From DAOUTW01 sp964523575 (GTDB lineage: Bacteria; Zixibacteria; MSB-5A5; GN15; JAAZOE01): DNA of 13,754 nucleotides. Positions 7,078 through 13,754 of this stretch are shown in pieces. The stretch covers positions 1 to 13,754 of the forward strand of contig CAZGAV010000092.1 in the NCBI GenBank assembly GCA_964523575.1, in the 5' to 3' direction. The notes beneath the pieces are model-generated. The model ran no database searches and was not told where the DNA came from. It was given only the letters and a program-made list of their open reading frames with translations. Every line of letters starts with the position of its first letter. Position 1 is the first letter of the stretch. The position numbers were made by a program, and so were the translations under genes.

Positions 7078-7860
7078 ATGAAGAAGCTCCACGAGATTAA
7101 TCGCGCCAACTGGAATCGACGCACCGATTCGCATTACGAACACCCCGGCTATCGCGTTAAGGAATTCCTTGAGGGCACGGTAAAACTCCATCCACTGGAA
7201 TGGGAAGAGGTCGGCGACGTCGCCGGGAAAAGCCTCCTGCATCTTCAATGTCATTTCGGCATGGATACCCTGTCATGGGCGCGCCTGGGCGCCAGAGTCA
7301 CCGGCGTCGATATTTCGGATCGATCCATCGAACGGGCCAATGAGCTTAAGGAAAAAACAGGTCTGGAAGCCCTTTTCATCCGCACCGATTTGTATGAATT
7401 ACCCGAAGTTCTTGATGAAACTTTTGATATCGTTTTCACCTCCTACGGCGTTACCTGGTGGATGTCCGATATCGAACGCTGGGCGCAGGTCGCGGCCCGG
7501 TATGTCAGAAAAGGCGGCTTTTTCTATATCGCGGAAATTCACCCGGCGTTTTGCATGCTGGACGCCGAGAAGAAAATCATCGAACCGTATTTCCATCAGG
7601 GATCGGAACATTATGTAAATGAGGCCGATTATTGCGATAAAAACCTGATGATTGGCGACGAATACGGCTGGCGCTGGACCCTGGGCGACGTCGTCACGGC
7701 TTTGATCAAGGCCGGCTTGACCATTGAGTTTCTGCACGAATTCCCTTTCAATGTGCACAATGCCTGGCCGACCCTCGTGAAGGAGGGCGACTGGTGGTAT
7801 TACCCCGACGGCAAAAAAGACGTCCCCATGACCTACTCCATCAAAGCCGTGAAAATGTAA
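7078..7860 (+). CDS. Class I SAM-dependent methyltransferase, substrate unknown
   Basis: A 260-aa cytoplasmic methyltransferase of the UbiE-like / Methyltransf_25 type. SAM-binding motif I is LLHLQCHFGMDTL (53-65), followed by the ribose-binding acidic residue Asp78 in VTGVDIS. An acidic Asp104 in RTDLYELP is at the adenine-contact position and FDIVFTSYG (116-124) is the motif IV region. The C-terminal third is rich in Trp and Tyr (YGWRWTLGDV, EGDWWYYPDG), a typical substrate-lid composition. It begins 31 nt after lptG with AGAGGG 7 nt before the ATG, so it is probably read with lptFG. This does not show a role in LPS: no substrate-specific motif is recognisable, and small-molecule methylation is equally possible. 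Confidence 0.85.
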   Translation: MKKLHEINRANWNRRTDSHYEHPGYRVKEFLEGTVKLHPLEWEEVGDVAGKSLLHLQCHFGMDTLSWARLGARVTGVDISDRSIERANELKEKTGLEALFIRTDLYELPEVLDETFDIVFTSYGVTWWMSDIERWAQVAARYVRKGGFFYIAEIHPAFCMLDAEKKIIEPYFHQGSEHYVNEADYCDKNLMIGDEYGWRWTLGDVVTALIKAGLTIEFLHEFPFNVHNAWPTLVKEGDWWYYPDGKKDVPMTYSIKAVKM

Positions 7861-8089
7861 AGTCACCATAAGTTGTTGTTCTACAGTAAGCCTGTCTTGG
7901 ATATTTTTGAAATTTCCCCGATATGATTCCTGGTTATCAGGAGTATCCGGCCCCGATGACCCGCTCGGCCGATTGAAGGATGGTTTAACCCTATGCCTTT
8001 TATCTATGATTGAAACCCGGCGCTTAATGCCTCAATAGATACGATCAAACTTATCGCCTCGTCAACGAGCCATGATTAGGAAATGATTA

Positions 8090-8119
8090 TTGCATAAATT
8101 TCGAACTTATATATATTAT
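8090..8119 (+). promoter_or_regulatory. Promoter of the M14 carboxypeptidase gene
   Basis: TTGCAT (8090-8095) is followed by TATATT (8112-8117, spacer 16) or TATTAT (8114-8119, spacer 18) within a run of A/T. Transcription would begin about 8124-8126, leaving a leader of about 25 nt that contains the strong ribosome binding site at 8139-8146. Confidence 0.5.
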
Positions 8120-8138
8120 TTACGCATACTCATCTTAT

Positions 8139-8146
8139 GGGAGGGA
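8139..8146 (+). promoter_or_regulatory. Ribosome binding site deciding the carboxypeptidase start
   Basis: GGGAGGGA lies 2 nt before the ATG at 8149. An ATG at 8137 is in frame but overlaps this site, so 8149 is preferred; it also gives a cleaner signal peptide. Confidence 0.6.
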
Positions 8147-8148
8147 TC

Positions 8149-10356
8149 ATGCGATATCGTTTAATGGCTATTGCCGTCATCATTGCACTGGCATCCGCAA
8201 TTCCTTCGTCAATATTGGCCGGTGACGGGACGTTGATGCAAGTTCGGGTTCAATATTCGGGACCGGCCCAATTAAAGGTCCTCGAGAGTATGCATCCCGA
8301 TATTATGTATCGGGGAGACGGATATTTAGATATTATTGCCGATCAGGAGAAGCTGAAGCCGATTATCCGGCAGGGCTATAAAACTGAAATTATCCATGAA
8401 GACCTGACCGCTTTTTATCAAAGTCGGATGCCGAATAAAGATATGGGCGGTTACAAGACACTCCAGGAGATCTATGATCAAATCGACCTGTTGATCTCCA
8501 CTTATCCCTGGGTAATTTCATCCAGAGTTTCAATAGGCCTGACGGTTGAAGGTCGCGACATTTGGGCCGTGAAAGTCTCCGACAATCCTAACGTGGACGA
8601 AGATGAGCCTGAAGTCCTGTTCACCGCCGGGATCCATGCCCGCGAGGTCGTTACTCCGGAAGTGCTTCTTGGTTTTCTTAATTATTTGGCCACGCATTAC
8701 CTGTCCGATCCTTCTCTTCATGAACTTATCAACAACCGAGAGGTATGGTTGATTCCTGTCATTAACCCGGACGGGTATTATTACAATCAGGTGACCGATC
8801 CGGACGGCGGCGGGTTATGGCGCAAGAATCGGCGGGACAACGGCGACGGCACTTTCGGCGTTGACCTGAATCGAAACTTCGGGTATATGTGGGGTCATGA
8901 CGACTTCGGTTCCTCACCTTATGCCGAGGATGCAACATATCGAGGCACGGGACCATTTTCCGAACCGGAGACTCAAGCGATCCGTGATTTTGTCCAGGCC
9001 CATAACTTCGTGTTTACTATTCATTATCATTCGAACATCGGCAAGATTTTCTGGCCCTGGGGTTACACCTCTGAGACTACTGAGGACGAAGAATTGTACT
9101 CCGTTATAGTCGATTCCCTGAGCCTGCTTTCAGACTATGAACCGATGCGAATCAACCAGTGGGCTAATAATAATGGATCCAGTATAGACTGGGACTACGG
9201 AGAACAGATTGCCAAAAACAAAATCCTGGGATTCGGAGTTGAAGTCGGGTATCAGGAGGATGGCTTCTGGCCCGTATTGTCTCGCGTGCCGGAGATAGTA
9301 AATGAGAACATCGGTATTAATCTCTACTGGTGCCGCCAGGCCGGAGATTTATCCCCTCTCTATCCCCTGATGAAGCCGAAGACGCCTCATATCTCCGCCC
9401 CCGATACAGTTGAAGATGGAAACTTCACCGTTTCCTGGACGCAGGTTGATACGCTGAATCCGGCAGTTTCCTATGATTTGGTCGAGATTCAGGAGATCGA
9501 TTCGGTGATTTCCGAAACCTGTGATGATTTCTACAACTGGGATACAAACCTGTGGGAAATCAGCTCGAGTCACTCCGTTTCAACACCCAGCAGTTTCTGG
9601 ACCGGCGCCACCTGGGATACCACCTGGCAACCGGTACGTCTATTGATGGCCAAAGCACCTTACTTGGTTCAGCCCGGCGACACTCTGCGTTTTAAGACCA
9701 TGTATTATACGTTGACCTATGCCGATATCCTCTATGTCATGGTGCGCGATGTTAATGACACGACCTGGCATACTCTGCCGGGTAATCTCACAACCAATGA
9801 AGATCCTTATGGCAACAACTGGCGAGGAAATGCGTTGACCGGATTTTCCGGCTATGAATTTGTAGATGCCTGGTTTAATTTATCGGCCTGGGTCGGACAC
9901 CAGATTATGATTCAATTCCGCTATCAGGTGATCTCCTATTCTCCCCCATGGGGCTTTTATATCGATGATATTTCTCCGATAAGTGTTGCGGGCATTCAAA
10001 CCGAATACACCGACCTGACCGAATCTTCAAAGACCTTTACCGATAAACCGGCGTCCTTTTATCATTATAAGGTTCGAGCGAAAGACGCGCAGGGACAATA
10101 CAGCCAATATTCGGATGAGGTCTATACGTTTGTTATGGAACGGGAAGTATGCGGTGACGCCAACGGGGATCGAAATGTTGACGTAGCCGACGCCGTATAT
10201 CTTATCAATTATGTATTTAAAAGTGGCGCTCCACCCGATCCGTTGTGTTCGGGCGACGCCAACAGTGACCAGAGTACCAATATCGCCGATGCTGTCTATG
10301 TCATAAATTATGTATTTACAGGCGGTCCGCCGGCTGTTGCAGACTGCTGCCCCTAA
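8149..10356 (+). CDS. Secreted M14 zinc carboxypeptidase with C-terminal dockerin
   Basis: Exported metallocarboxypeptidase of family M14, 735 aa. A signal peptide covers residues 1-24 (cleavage about SILA/GDG). A propeptide-like region (about 25-105) precedes the catalytic domain (about 105-395). Zinc ligands are His163 and Glu166 in IHAREVV and His294 in HYHSNIGK. Asn241-Arg242 in DLNRNFG are the substrate-carboxylate residues, and Glu365 in FGVEVGY is the catalytic glutamate. The 128-residue gap from Glu166 to His294 matches carboxypeptidase A (124). A beta-rich region follows: a fibronectin-III-like half (413-448), a jelly-roll ending GFYIDDIS (about 450-606), then the other fibronectin half (about 615-665). 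Residues 668-730 are a dockerin-type pair of Ca2+ loops (DANGDRNVDVAD and DANSDQSTNIAD), each followed by a VYxINYVF helix. It has its own promoter, and its 3' end faces ahcY across a bidirectional terminator. Substrate specificity is not readable. Confidence 0.9.
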   Translation: MRYRLMAIAVIIALASAIPSSILAGDGTLMQVRVQYSGPAQLKVLESMHPDIMYRGDGYLDIIADQEKLKPIIRQGYKTEIIHEDLTAFYQSRMPNKDMGGYKTLQEIYDQIDLLISTYPWVISSRVSIGLTVEGRDIWAVKVSDNPNVDEDEPEVLFTAGIHAREVVTPEVLLGFLNYLATHYLSDPSLHELINNREVWLIPVINPDGYYYNQVTDPDGGGLWRKNRRDNGDGTFGVDLNRNFGYMWGHDDFGSSPYAEDATYRGTGPFSEPETQAIRDFVQAHNFVFTIHYHSNIGKIFWPWGYTSETTEDEELYSVIVDSLSLLSDYEPMRINQWANNNGSSIDWDYGEQIAKNKILGFGVEVGYQEDGFWPVLSRVPEIVNENIGINLYWCRQAGDLSPLYPLMKPKTPHISAPDTVEDGNFTVSWTQVDTLNPAVSYDLVEIQEIDSVISETCDDFYNWDTNLWEISSSHSVSTPSSFWTGATWDTTWQPVRLLMAKAPYLVQPGDTLRFKTMYYTLTYADILYVMVRDVNDTTWHTLPGNLTTNEDPYGNNWRGNALTGFSGYEFVDAWFNLSAWVGHQIMIQFRYQVISYSPPWGFYIDDISPISVAGIQTEYTDLTESSKTFTDKPASFYHYKVRAKDAQGQYSQYSDEVYTFVMEREVCGDANGDRNVDVADAVYLINYVFKSGAPPDPLCSGDANSDQSTNIADAVYVINYVFTGGPPAVADCCP

Positions 10357-10422
10357 ACTTCCCGGAAGGCGTATCCACAAACGCCGTATTCAGAAAATTC
10401 GCTTAATGAAGCATGCAAAGAA

Positions 10423-10446
10423 AAACCGCCCCCATCGGGGCGGTTT
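10423..10446. terminator. Bidirectional rho-independent terminator
   Basis: Perfect 10-bp stem AAACCGCCCC (10423-10432) / GGGGCGGTTT (10437-10446) with a CATC loop. On the minus strand it is followed by TTTTTCTTT, an excellent terminator for the metK-ahcY operon. On the plus strand the T-run is only three bases, so it is a weaker stop for the carboxypeptidase transcript. It sits between the two convergent gene ends. Confidence 0.9.
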
Positions 10447-10476
10447 GAACATTTAGTATAATTCTACGGCAACCGC

Positions 10477-11736
10477 TTACGTCCCCATCTCCCAGCTGGC
10501 CAGGTAATGCTTCTGCTCCGGGGTGAGCGTGTCAATCCGGATGCCCATCGTATCCAGCTTCATCTTGGCGATCAAATCGTCGATTTTTTCCGGGATGACA
10601 TGGACTTTTTTCTCCAGCGGCTTTTTCAGACCGACAAGATATTCGGCTCCCAGAGCCTGATTGGCAAACGACATATCCATGACCACCGCCGGGTGCCCTT
10701 CGGCCGCGGCCAGGTTGATCAACCGCCCCTCGCCCAGGACATAGATGCAGTTGCGGTTCATCAGCCGGTATTCCTCGACGAATGGCCGCATCTCGCGCAC
10801 CGAACGGGAAATTTTCTTAAGGCCGTCAAGATCGAGCTCGACATTGAAATGTCCCGAATTGCAGACGATAGCGCCATCCTTCATCTTGATAAAATGCTCC
10901 GGCCGAATGACATTGATATCGCCGGTCAGAGTTACGAAAACATCGCCCAGCGGCGCCGCCTTGGCCATCGTCATCACCCTGAAGCCGTCCATAGCCGCTT
11001 CGATGCCCTTGACGGCATCGACTTCGGTGACAATAACCTGGGCGCCCATCCCGGCCGCCCGGAAAGCGACTCCCCGGCCGCACCAACCATAACCGGCGAC
11101 GACCACGGTCGAACCTGCCAGAAGATGATTGGTGGCCCGGATAATGCCGTCGAGAGTGGACTGCCCGGTGCCGTAGCGGTTGTCGAAGAAATGCTTGGTT
11201 TTGGAATCGTTGACGGCGACAACGGGAAAGGCCAGAGCGCCGGCGGCGGCCATGGCCCGCAGGCGGATGACGCCGGTCGTGGTTTCCTCGGTGCCGGCAA
11301 TAATATTTTCGATCAATTCCTGCCGTTCCGAATGCAATGTCGAGACCAAATCCGCGCCGTCGTCCATGGTGATATGCGGCCCGATATCGAGCGTCTGATG
11401 AATATGCTTGTAATAAACCTTCTTATCTTCGCCGTTGATGGCGTACACGGCGATTCCGTAATCGCGCACCAGCGACGCTGCCACATCATCCTGGGTGGAA
11501 AGCGGATTGGAGGCGCATAGGGCGCAGTTGGCGCCGCCGGCCTTCAATGTCCGCATCAGGTTGGCCGTCTCGGTCGTGACATGCAGGCAGGCTGAGATAT
11601 TGATGCCCTTGAGCGGCTTTTCTTTCGTGAAGCGCGTCCTGATTTTCTGCACCACCGGCATATGGGCGTCGGCCCATTCGATGCGCCGTTTGCCTTCCGC
11701 CGCCAGTTTGACGTCAGCTATATCATACTTCGCCAT
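10477..11736 (-). CDS. ahcY: Adenosylhomocysteinase (short, archaeal/Thermotoga-type)
   Basis: Hydrolyses S-adenosylhomocysteine to adenosine and homocysteine, relieving product inhibition of methyltransferases; cytoplasmic and NAD-dependent. The 419-aa length is shorter than the 430-470 aa typical of eukaryotes and proteobacteria. Family motifs: His52 in CLHVTTETANL, the Asp pair in MDDGADL (125-126), EETTTGV (150-156), Lys181 and Asp185 in the NDSKTKHFFDN segment, the Rossmann NAD loop GYGWCGRG (215-222), and His296 in SGHFNVELD. The protein ends LTPEQKHYLASWEMGT, so it lacks the C-terminal tail ending KPDHYRY whose Lys and Tyr contact NAD of the neighbouring subunit in human-type enzymes. 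Start: AAGGA about 9 nt before the ATG. It follows metK by 36 nt with no hairpin between, so they are co-transcribed, and ends at a strong terminator. An S-inosylhomocysteine hydrolase role, known for a methanogen homologue, cannot be excluded. Confidence 0.93.
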   Translation of the reverse strand: MAKYDIADVKLAAEGKRRIEWADAHMPVVQKIRTRFTKEKPLKGINISACLHVTTETANLMRTLKAGGANCALCASNPLSTQDDVAASLVRDYGIAVYAINGEDKKVYYKHIHQTLDIGPHITMDDGADLVSTLHSERQELIENIIAGTEETTTGVIRLRAMAAAGALAFPVVAVNDSKTKHFFDNRYGTGQSTLDGIIRATNHLLAGSTVVVAGYGWCGRGVAFRAAGMGAQVIVTEVDAVKGIEAAMDGFRVMTMAKAAPLGDVFVTLTGDINVIRPEHFIKMKDGAIVCNSGHFNVELDLDGLKKISRSVREMRPFVEEYRLMNRNCIYVLGEGRLINLAAAEGHPAVVMDMSFANQALGAEYLVGLKKPLEKKVHVIPEKIDDLIAKMKLDTMGIRIDTLTPEQKHYLASWEMGT

Positions 11737-11772
11737 AGTCTTATCCTTATTTTTTTCATACTATCCTTGAGT

Positions 11773-12936
11773 TCAGGCTTGTTTGGCGAGATCGTCGGCC
11801 TTGTCAGTCCGTTCCCAGGTGAACCCCTCGCCGGTGCGGCCAAAATGACCATACGCCGCCGTATGCCGATAAATCGGCCGCAAAAGATCAAGCGACGCGA
11901 TAATGCCTTTGGGAGTCAGATCGAAATTTTTGCGGATCAGTTCGCTGATCCTGTCCTCGTCGATTTTATTGGTGCCGTCGGTCCAGACCATCACCGAAAC
12001 CGGTTCGGCAACCCCGATGGCATAGGCTAACTGGAGAGTGCACTTGTCGGCCAGCCCCGAGGCGACTACGTTCTTGGCGATATATCTCGCCATATAGGAA
12101 GCCGAGCGGTCGACCTTGGACGGGTCCTTGCCCGAAAACGCTCCGCCGCCATGGGCGGCCATGCCGCCATAAGTATCGACGATAATCTTGCGGCCGGTCA
12201 TACCGGTATCGGAACGCGGCCCGCCGATAACGAATTTGCCGGTCGGATTGACGTAGTAAATGGTTTTGTCATCGAGCATTTCAGCCGGGATCACCGGCCG
12301 GACGACCTTTTCGATTATCTCCTGGCGCGCTTCCTCGGTGATATGCTTGCCTGATTTATCGAGGATGGCTTTGGTATGCTGGGCCGAGATGACCACCGTA
12401 TCGACCCGCACCGGTTTATTATCGACGTACTGGACCGTCACCTGCGATTTACCGTCCGGGCAGAGATAATCCAATATCCGGCGTTTGCGCACTTCGGCCA
12501 GCCGCCGACACAGTTTATGAGCCAGCATGATCGGCATTGGCATCAATTCCGGGGTTTCCCGGCAGGCGTAACCGCACATCAATCCCTGATCACCGGCGCC
12601 GCCGATATCTACCCCTTGGGCGATATCCGGCGACTGCGACCCGATGGCATTCAGGATAGCGCAGGCCGAATAGGAGAAACCCAGCTCGGGATCGATATAC
12701 CCGATTTCCTCGATAATGTTGCGGGCCAGTCCCTGAATATCGACGTAGCCGGTAGTCGTGATCTCACCGCCGATGACCACCAGGCCGACCGTCACGAACG
12801 ATTCGCAGGCCACCCGGCCATGCGTGTCCTGCGCCAGGATGGCGTCGAGGATGCCGTCCGAAATCTGATCGCATATCTTATCAGGATGCCCCTCGGTTAC
12901 CGATTCCGAGGTGAACAGAAAATCTCCGGTACTCAT
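11773..12936 (-). CDS. metK: S-adenosylmethionine synthetase
   Basis: Makes S-adenosylmethionine from methionine and ATP; cytoplasmic homotetramer, 387 aa, the usual bacterial length. Signatures: the N-terminal FTSESVTEGHPDK with the ATP/methionine-contact His and Asp; the first PROSITE signature GGAGDQGLMCGYA (residues about 111-123); the phosphate-loop signature GGGAFSGKDPSKVDRSA; and PTGKFVIGGPRSDTG just before it. The frame is intact and all key residues I can check are present. The gene lies 29 nt downstream of the nucleotidyltransferase stop and 36 nt upstream of ahcY, so it is in the middle of a minus-strand operon. The ribosome site is modest (GGATGGAA about 8-15 nt before the ATG). 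There is no room upstream for a SAM riboswitch, so any methionine control must act at the operon's distal promoter outside the window. Confidence 0.97.
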   Translation of the reverse strand: MSTGDFLFTSESVTEGHPDKICDQISDGILDAILAQDTHGRVACESFVTVGLVVIGGEITTTGYVDIQGLARNIIEEIGYIDPELGFSYSACAILNAIGSQSPDIAQGVDIGGAGDQGLMCGYACRETPELMPMPIMLAHKLCRRLAEVRKRRILDYLCPDGKSQVTVQYVDNKPVRVDTVVISAQHTKAILDKSGKHITEEARQEIIEKVVRPVIPAEMLDDKTIYYVNPTGKFVIGGPRSDTGMTGRKIIVDTYGGMAAHGGGAFSGKDPSKVDRSASYMARYIAKNVVASGLADKCTLQLAYAIGVAEPVSVMVWTDGTNKIDEDRISELIRKNFDLTPKGIIASLDLLRPIYRHTAAYGHFGRTGEGFTWERTDKADDLAKQA

Positions 12937-12965
12937 AATTTCATTCCATCCATTCTATGGTTAGG

Positions 12966-13754
12966 CTAAAAATATCCAATTTCCGACGAATCCCCGACGT
13001 TTAGCGCCCTGAAATCGCCGAAGACGACGGCGCGATGACCCACCAGGGAATCGGTCAATAAAGCGTTACGTACCTCCGCCTCATATCCGATGATGGAATT
13101 TCTGATGATCGAATTCTTGATCACAGCTCCGTCCGAGATCGACACATACGGCCCTATAATCGATGATTCCACGACCGCTGTCGAGGCGATATAGCTGGGC
13201 TGGATAATGACCGCCCCCTCGCGGCTCTGGGCCGGGGCGCTTTTTTCCAGCAAATGACGATTGGTCGCGATCAGGGTCTCCCGCTTGCCGCAGTCGTACC
13301 ACCCGTCGACCATATAGGCCGAGAAAATCGAACCATCTTCTATCATACCCTGAAGGGCATCGGTAAGCTGAATTTCACTCCCGGAGTCGAGACCTTGATC
13401 GACCAGGCTCTTCAGATGTTCCTTCAATCGGGCCGTTTCACTTATATAGTAAAGGCCGATGACGGCCATATTCGATTCCGGGTTAATCGGTTTTTCCACG
13501 AGCCGGGTCACCCGGCCGTTTTCAACATCCGCGATCCCGAATCTCTCCGGGTCGTCCACCGCCATCAGACCGAGGACGTTATCGCTTTGCGAGATAAAGG
13601 CTTCCATGTCGGTTTCGACGATCGTATCGCCGAGGATAATCAGTAATGGGCTGTCGTCGAGGTTCTGGAGGGCCAGATAAATGGCGTAACCCAGCCCCAG
13701 GAGGTCCTCCTGCTGGACGAACCGCATGCGGCTGTGGTAATGGCGGCCGACGAA
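12966..13754 (-). CDS. Sugar-phosphate nucleotidyltransferase, 5' end beyond window (glucose-1-phosphate thymidylyltransferase-like)
   Basis: C-terminal 262 residues of an NTP_transferase enzyme that joins a nucleoside triphosphate and a sugar 1-phosphate, probably feeding polysaccharide or LPS sugars. The frame remains open to 13754 (FVGRHYHSRMRFV), so the apparent Met at 13727 is internal. Visible: QQEDLLGLGYAI, equivalent to the nucleotide-base-contact segment of RmlA-like enzymes; LLIILGDTIVE with the metal-binding Asp; VEKP; and DGWYDCGKRETLIATN, typical of the archaeal-type thymidylyltransferases. From about residue 180 on, a left-handed beta-helix is predicted from hexapeptide-like Ile/Val repeats (VVESSIIG, AVIKNSIIRNSIIG, LLTDSLVG). 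The helix could be structural or, in bifunctional relatives, an acyl- or acetyltransferase; at about 70 residues it looks short for a full transferase. The missing N-terminal part should hold the GGxGTRLxP loop. It is first of the visible genes in the operon with metK and ahcY. Confidence 0.85.
   Translation of the reverse strand, partial: FVGRHYHSRMRFVQQEDLLGLGYAIYLALQNLDDSPLLIILGDTIVETDMEAFISQSDNVLGLMAVDDPERFGIADVENGRVTRLVEKPINPESNMAVIGLYYISETARLKEHLKSLVDQGLDSGSEIQLTDALQGMIEDGSIFSAYMVDGWYDCGKRETLIATNRHLLEKSAPAQSREGAVIIQPSYIASTAVVESSIIGPYVSISDGAVIKNSIIRNSIIGYEAEVRNALLTDSLVGHRAVVFGDFRALNVGDSSEIGYF

Larger units (their letters stand above)
7861..8148. other. 288-nt intergenic region ahead of the carboxypeptidase gene
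   Basis: No gene is supported here. It contains a small hairpin TCCTG-GTTAT-CAGGA (7928-7942) without a T-run, a minor one CTCGT-CA-ACGAG (8058-8069), and the carboxypeptidase promoter near its right end. The 3' half becomes A+T-rich. I see no riboswitch fold, tRNA or conserved leader peptide. Confidence 0.4.

Noticed and set aside
6297..7124. 275-codon open frame on the minus strand opposite lptG
   Set aside because: It covers most of lptG and runs past its stop into the methyltransferase start; the translation is low in structure and has no motifs. Treated as an antisense shadow.
7861..8148. Small RNA or short gene in the largest gene-free stretch
   Set aside because: Only two minor hairpins are present, with no T-run, and no open frame has a ribosome binding site. 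Nothing supports a transcript other than the carboxypeptidase leader.
10507..11520. 337-codon open frame on the plus strand opposite ahcY
   Set aside because: It is fully antisense to a gene with intact family motifs, has no recognisable protein features, and reflects the codon bias of ahcY read backwards.
12937..12965. SAM riboswitch before metK
   Set aside because: Only 29 nt separate it from the upstream gene, with no room for a SAM-binding aptamer or terminator stem.
1..13754. Mobile elements, CRISPR arrays, tRNA genes or a defence island
   Set aside because: No transposase or integrase-like protein, no terminal inverted repeats with target duplications, no regularly spaced repeats and no tRNA cloverleaf were seen; genes are housekeeping or secreted enzymes of even composition.

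Overview
The window is an ordinary-looking bacterial chromosomal segment of medium G+C. It holds nine protein-coding genes: eight complete, and one cut by the right edge. No rRNA, tRNA, CRISPR array, insertion sequence, prophage or integrase is visible. Lineage clues are (i) an LptF/LptG pair, which implies a Gram-negative cell with an LPS-like outer-membrane glycolipid; (ii) a secreted zinc carboxypeptidase with a C-terminal dockerin-type repeat beginning CGDANGD and carrying the VYLINYVF helix, a style common in secreted proteins of uncultured FCB-group bacteria such as candidate phylum Zixibacteria; and (iii) a short adenosylhomocysteinase of archaeal/Thermotoga type. The FCB/Zixibacteria placement is an inference from protein style, not from a phylogenetic marker.

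Layout, left to right. A secreted CocE/NonD-type serine hydrolase (S15-like) lies on the minus strand at 58-2607. It diverges from a small four-helix membrane protein of unknown function (2835-3362, plus). That gene converges on a YhaM-type OB-fold/HD exoribonuclease (3420-4394, minus). Divergent from the nuclease, lptF and lptG (4549-7046, plus) overlap by ATGA, and a class I SAM-dependent methyltransferase (7078-7860) follows after 31 nt. After a 288-nt spacer with a good promoter comes the M14 carboxypeptidase with a dockerin (8149-10356, plus). A strong bidirectional terminator (10423-10446) separates it from a minus-strand operon read from the right edge: sugar-phosphate nucleotidyltransferase (partial) - metK - ahcY (13754 to 10477).

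How they work together. MetK makes S-adenosylmethionine and AhcY removes the S-adenosylhomocysteine left by methyltransferases, so the right-hand operon is an activated-methyl-cycle unit with an activated-sugar enzyme at its head. LptF and LptG form the membrane part of the LPS exporter. The two secreted hydrolases at either side look like extracellular or periplasmic degradation enzymes. The rest is housekeeping.

I found no convincing previously undescribed system. The most useful second looks are the predicted leaderless promoter of lptF and the short-leader promoter of the divergent nuclease gene, the tail-less AhcY and its true substrate, the apparent fibronectin-III domain split by a jelly-roll in the carboxypeptidase, and the orphan membrane protein.
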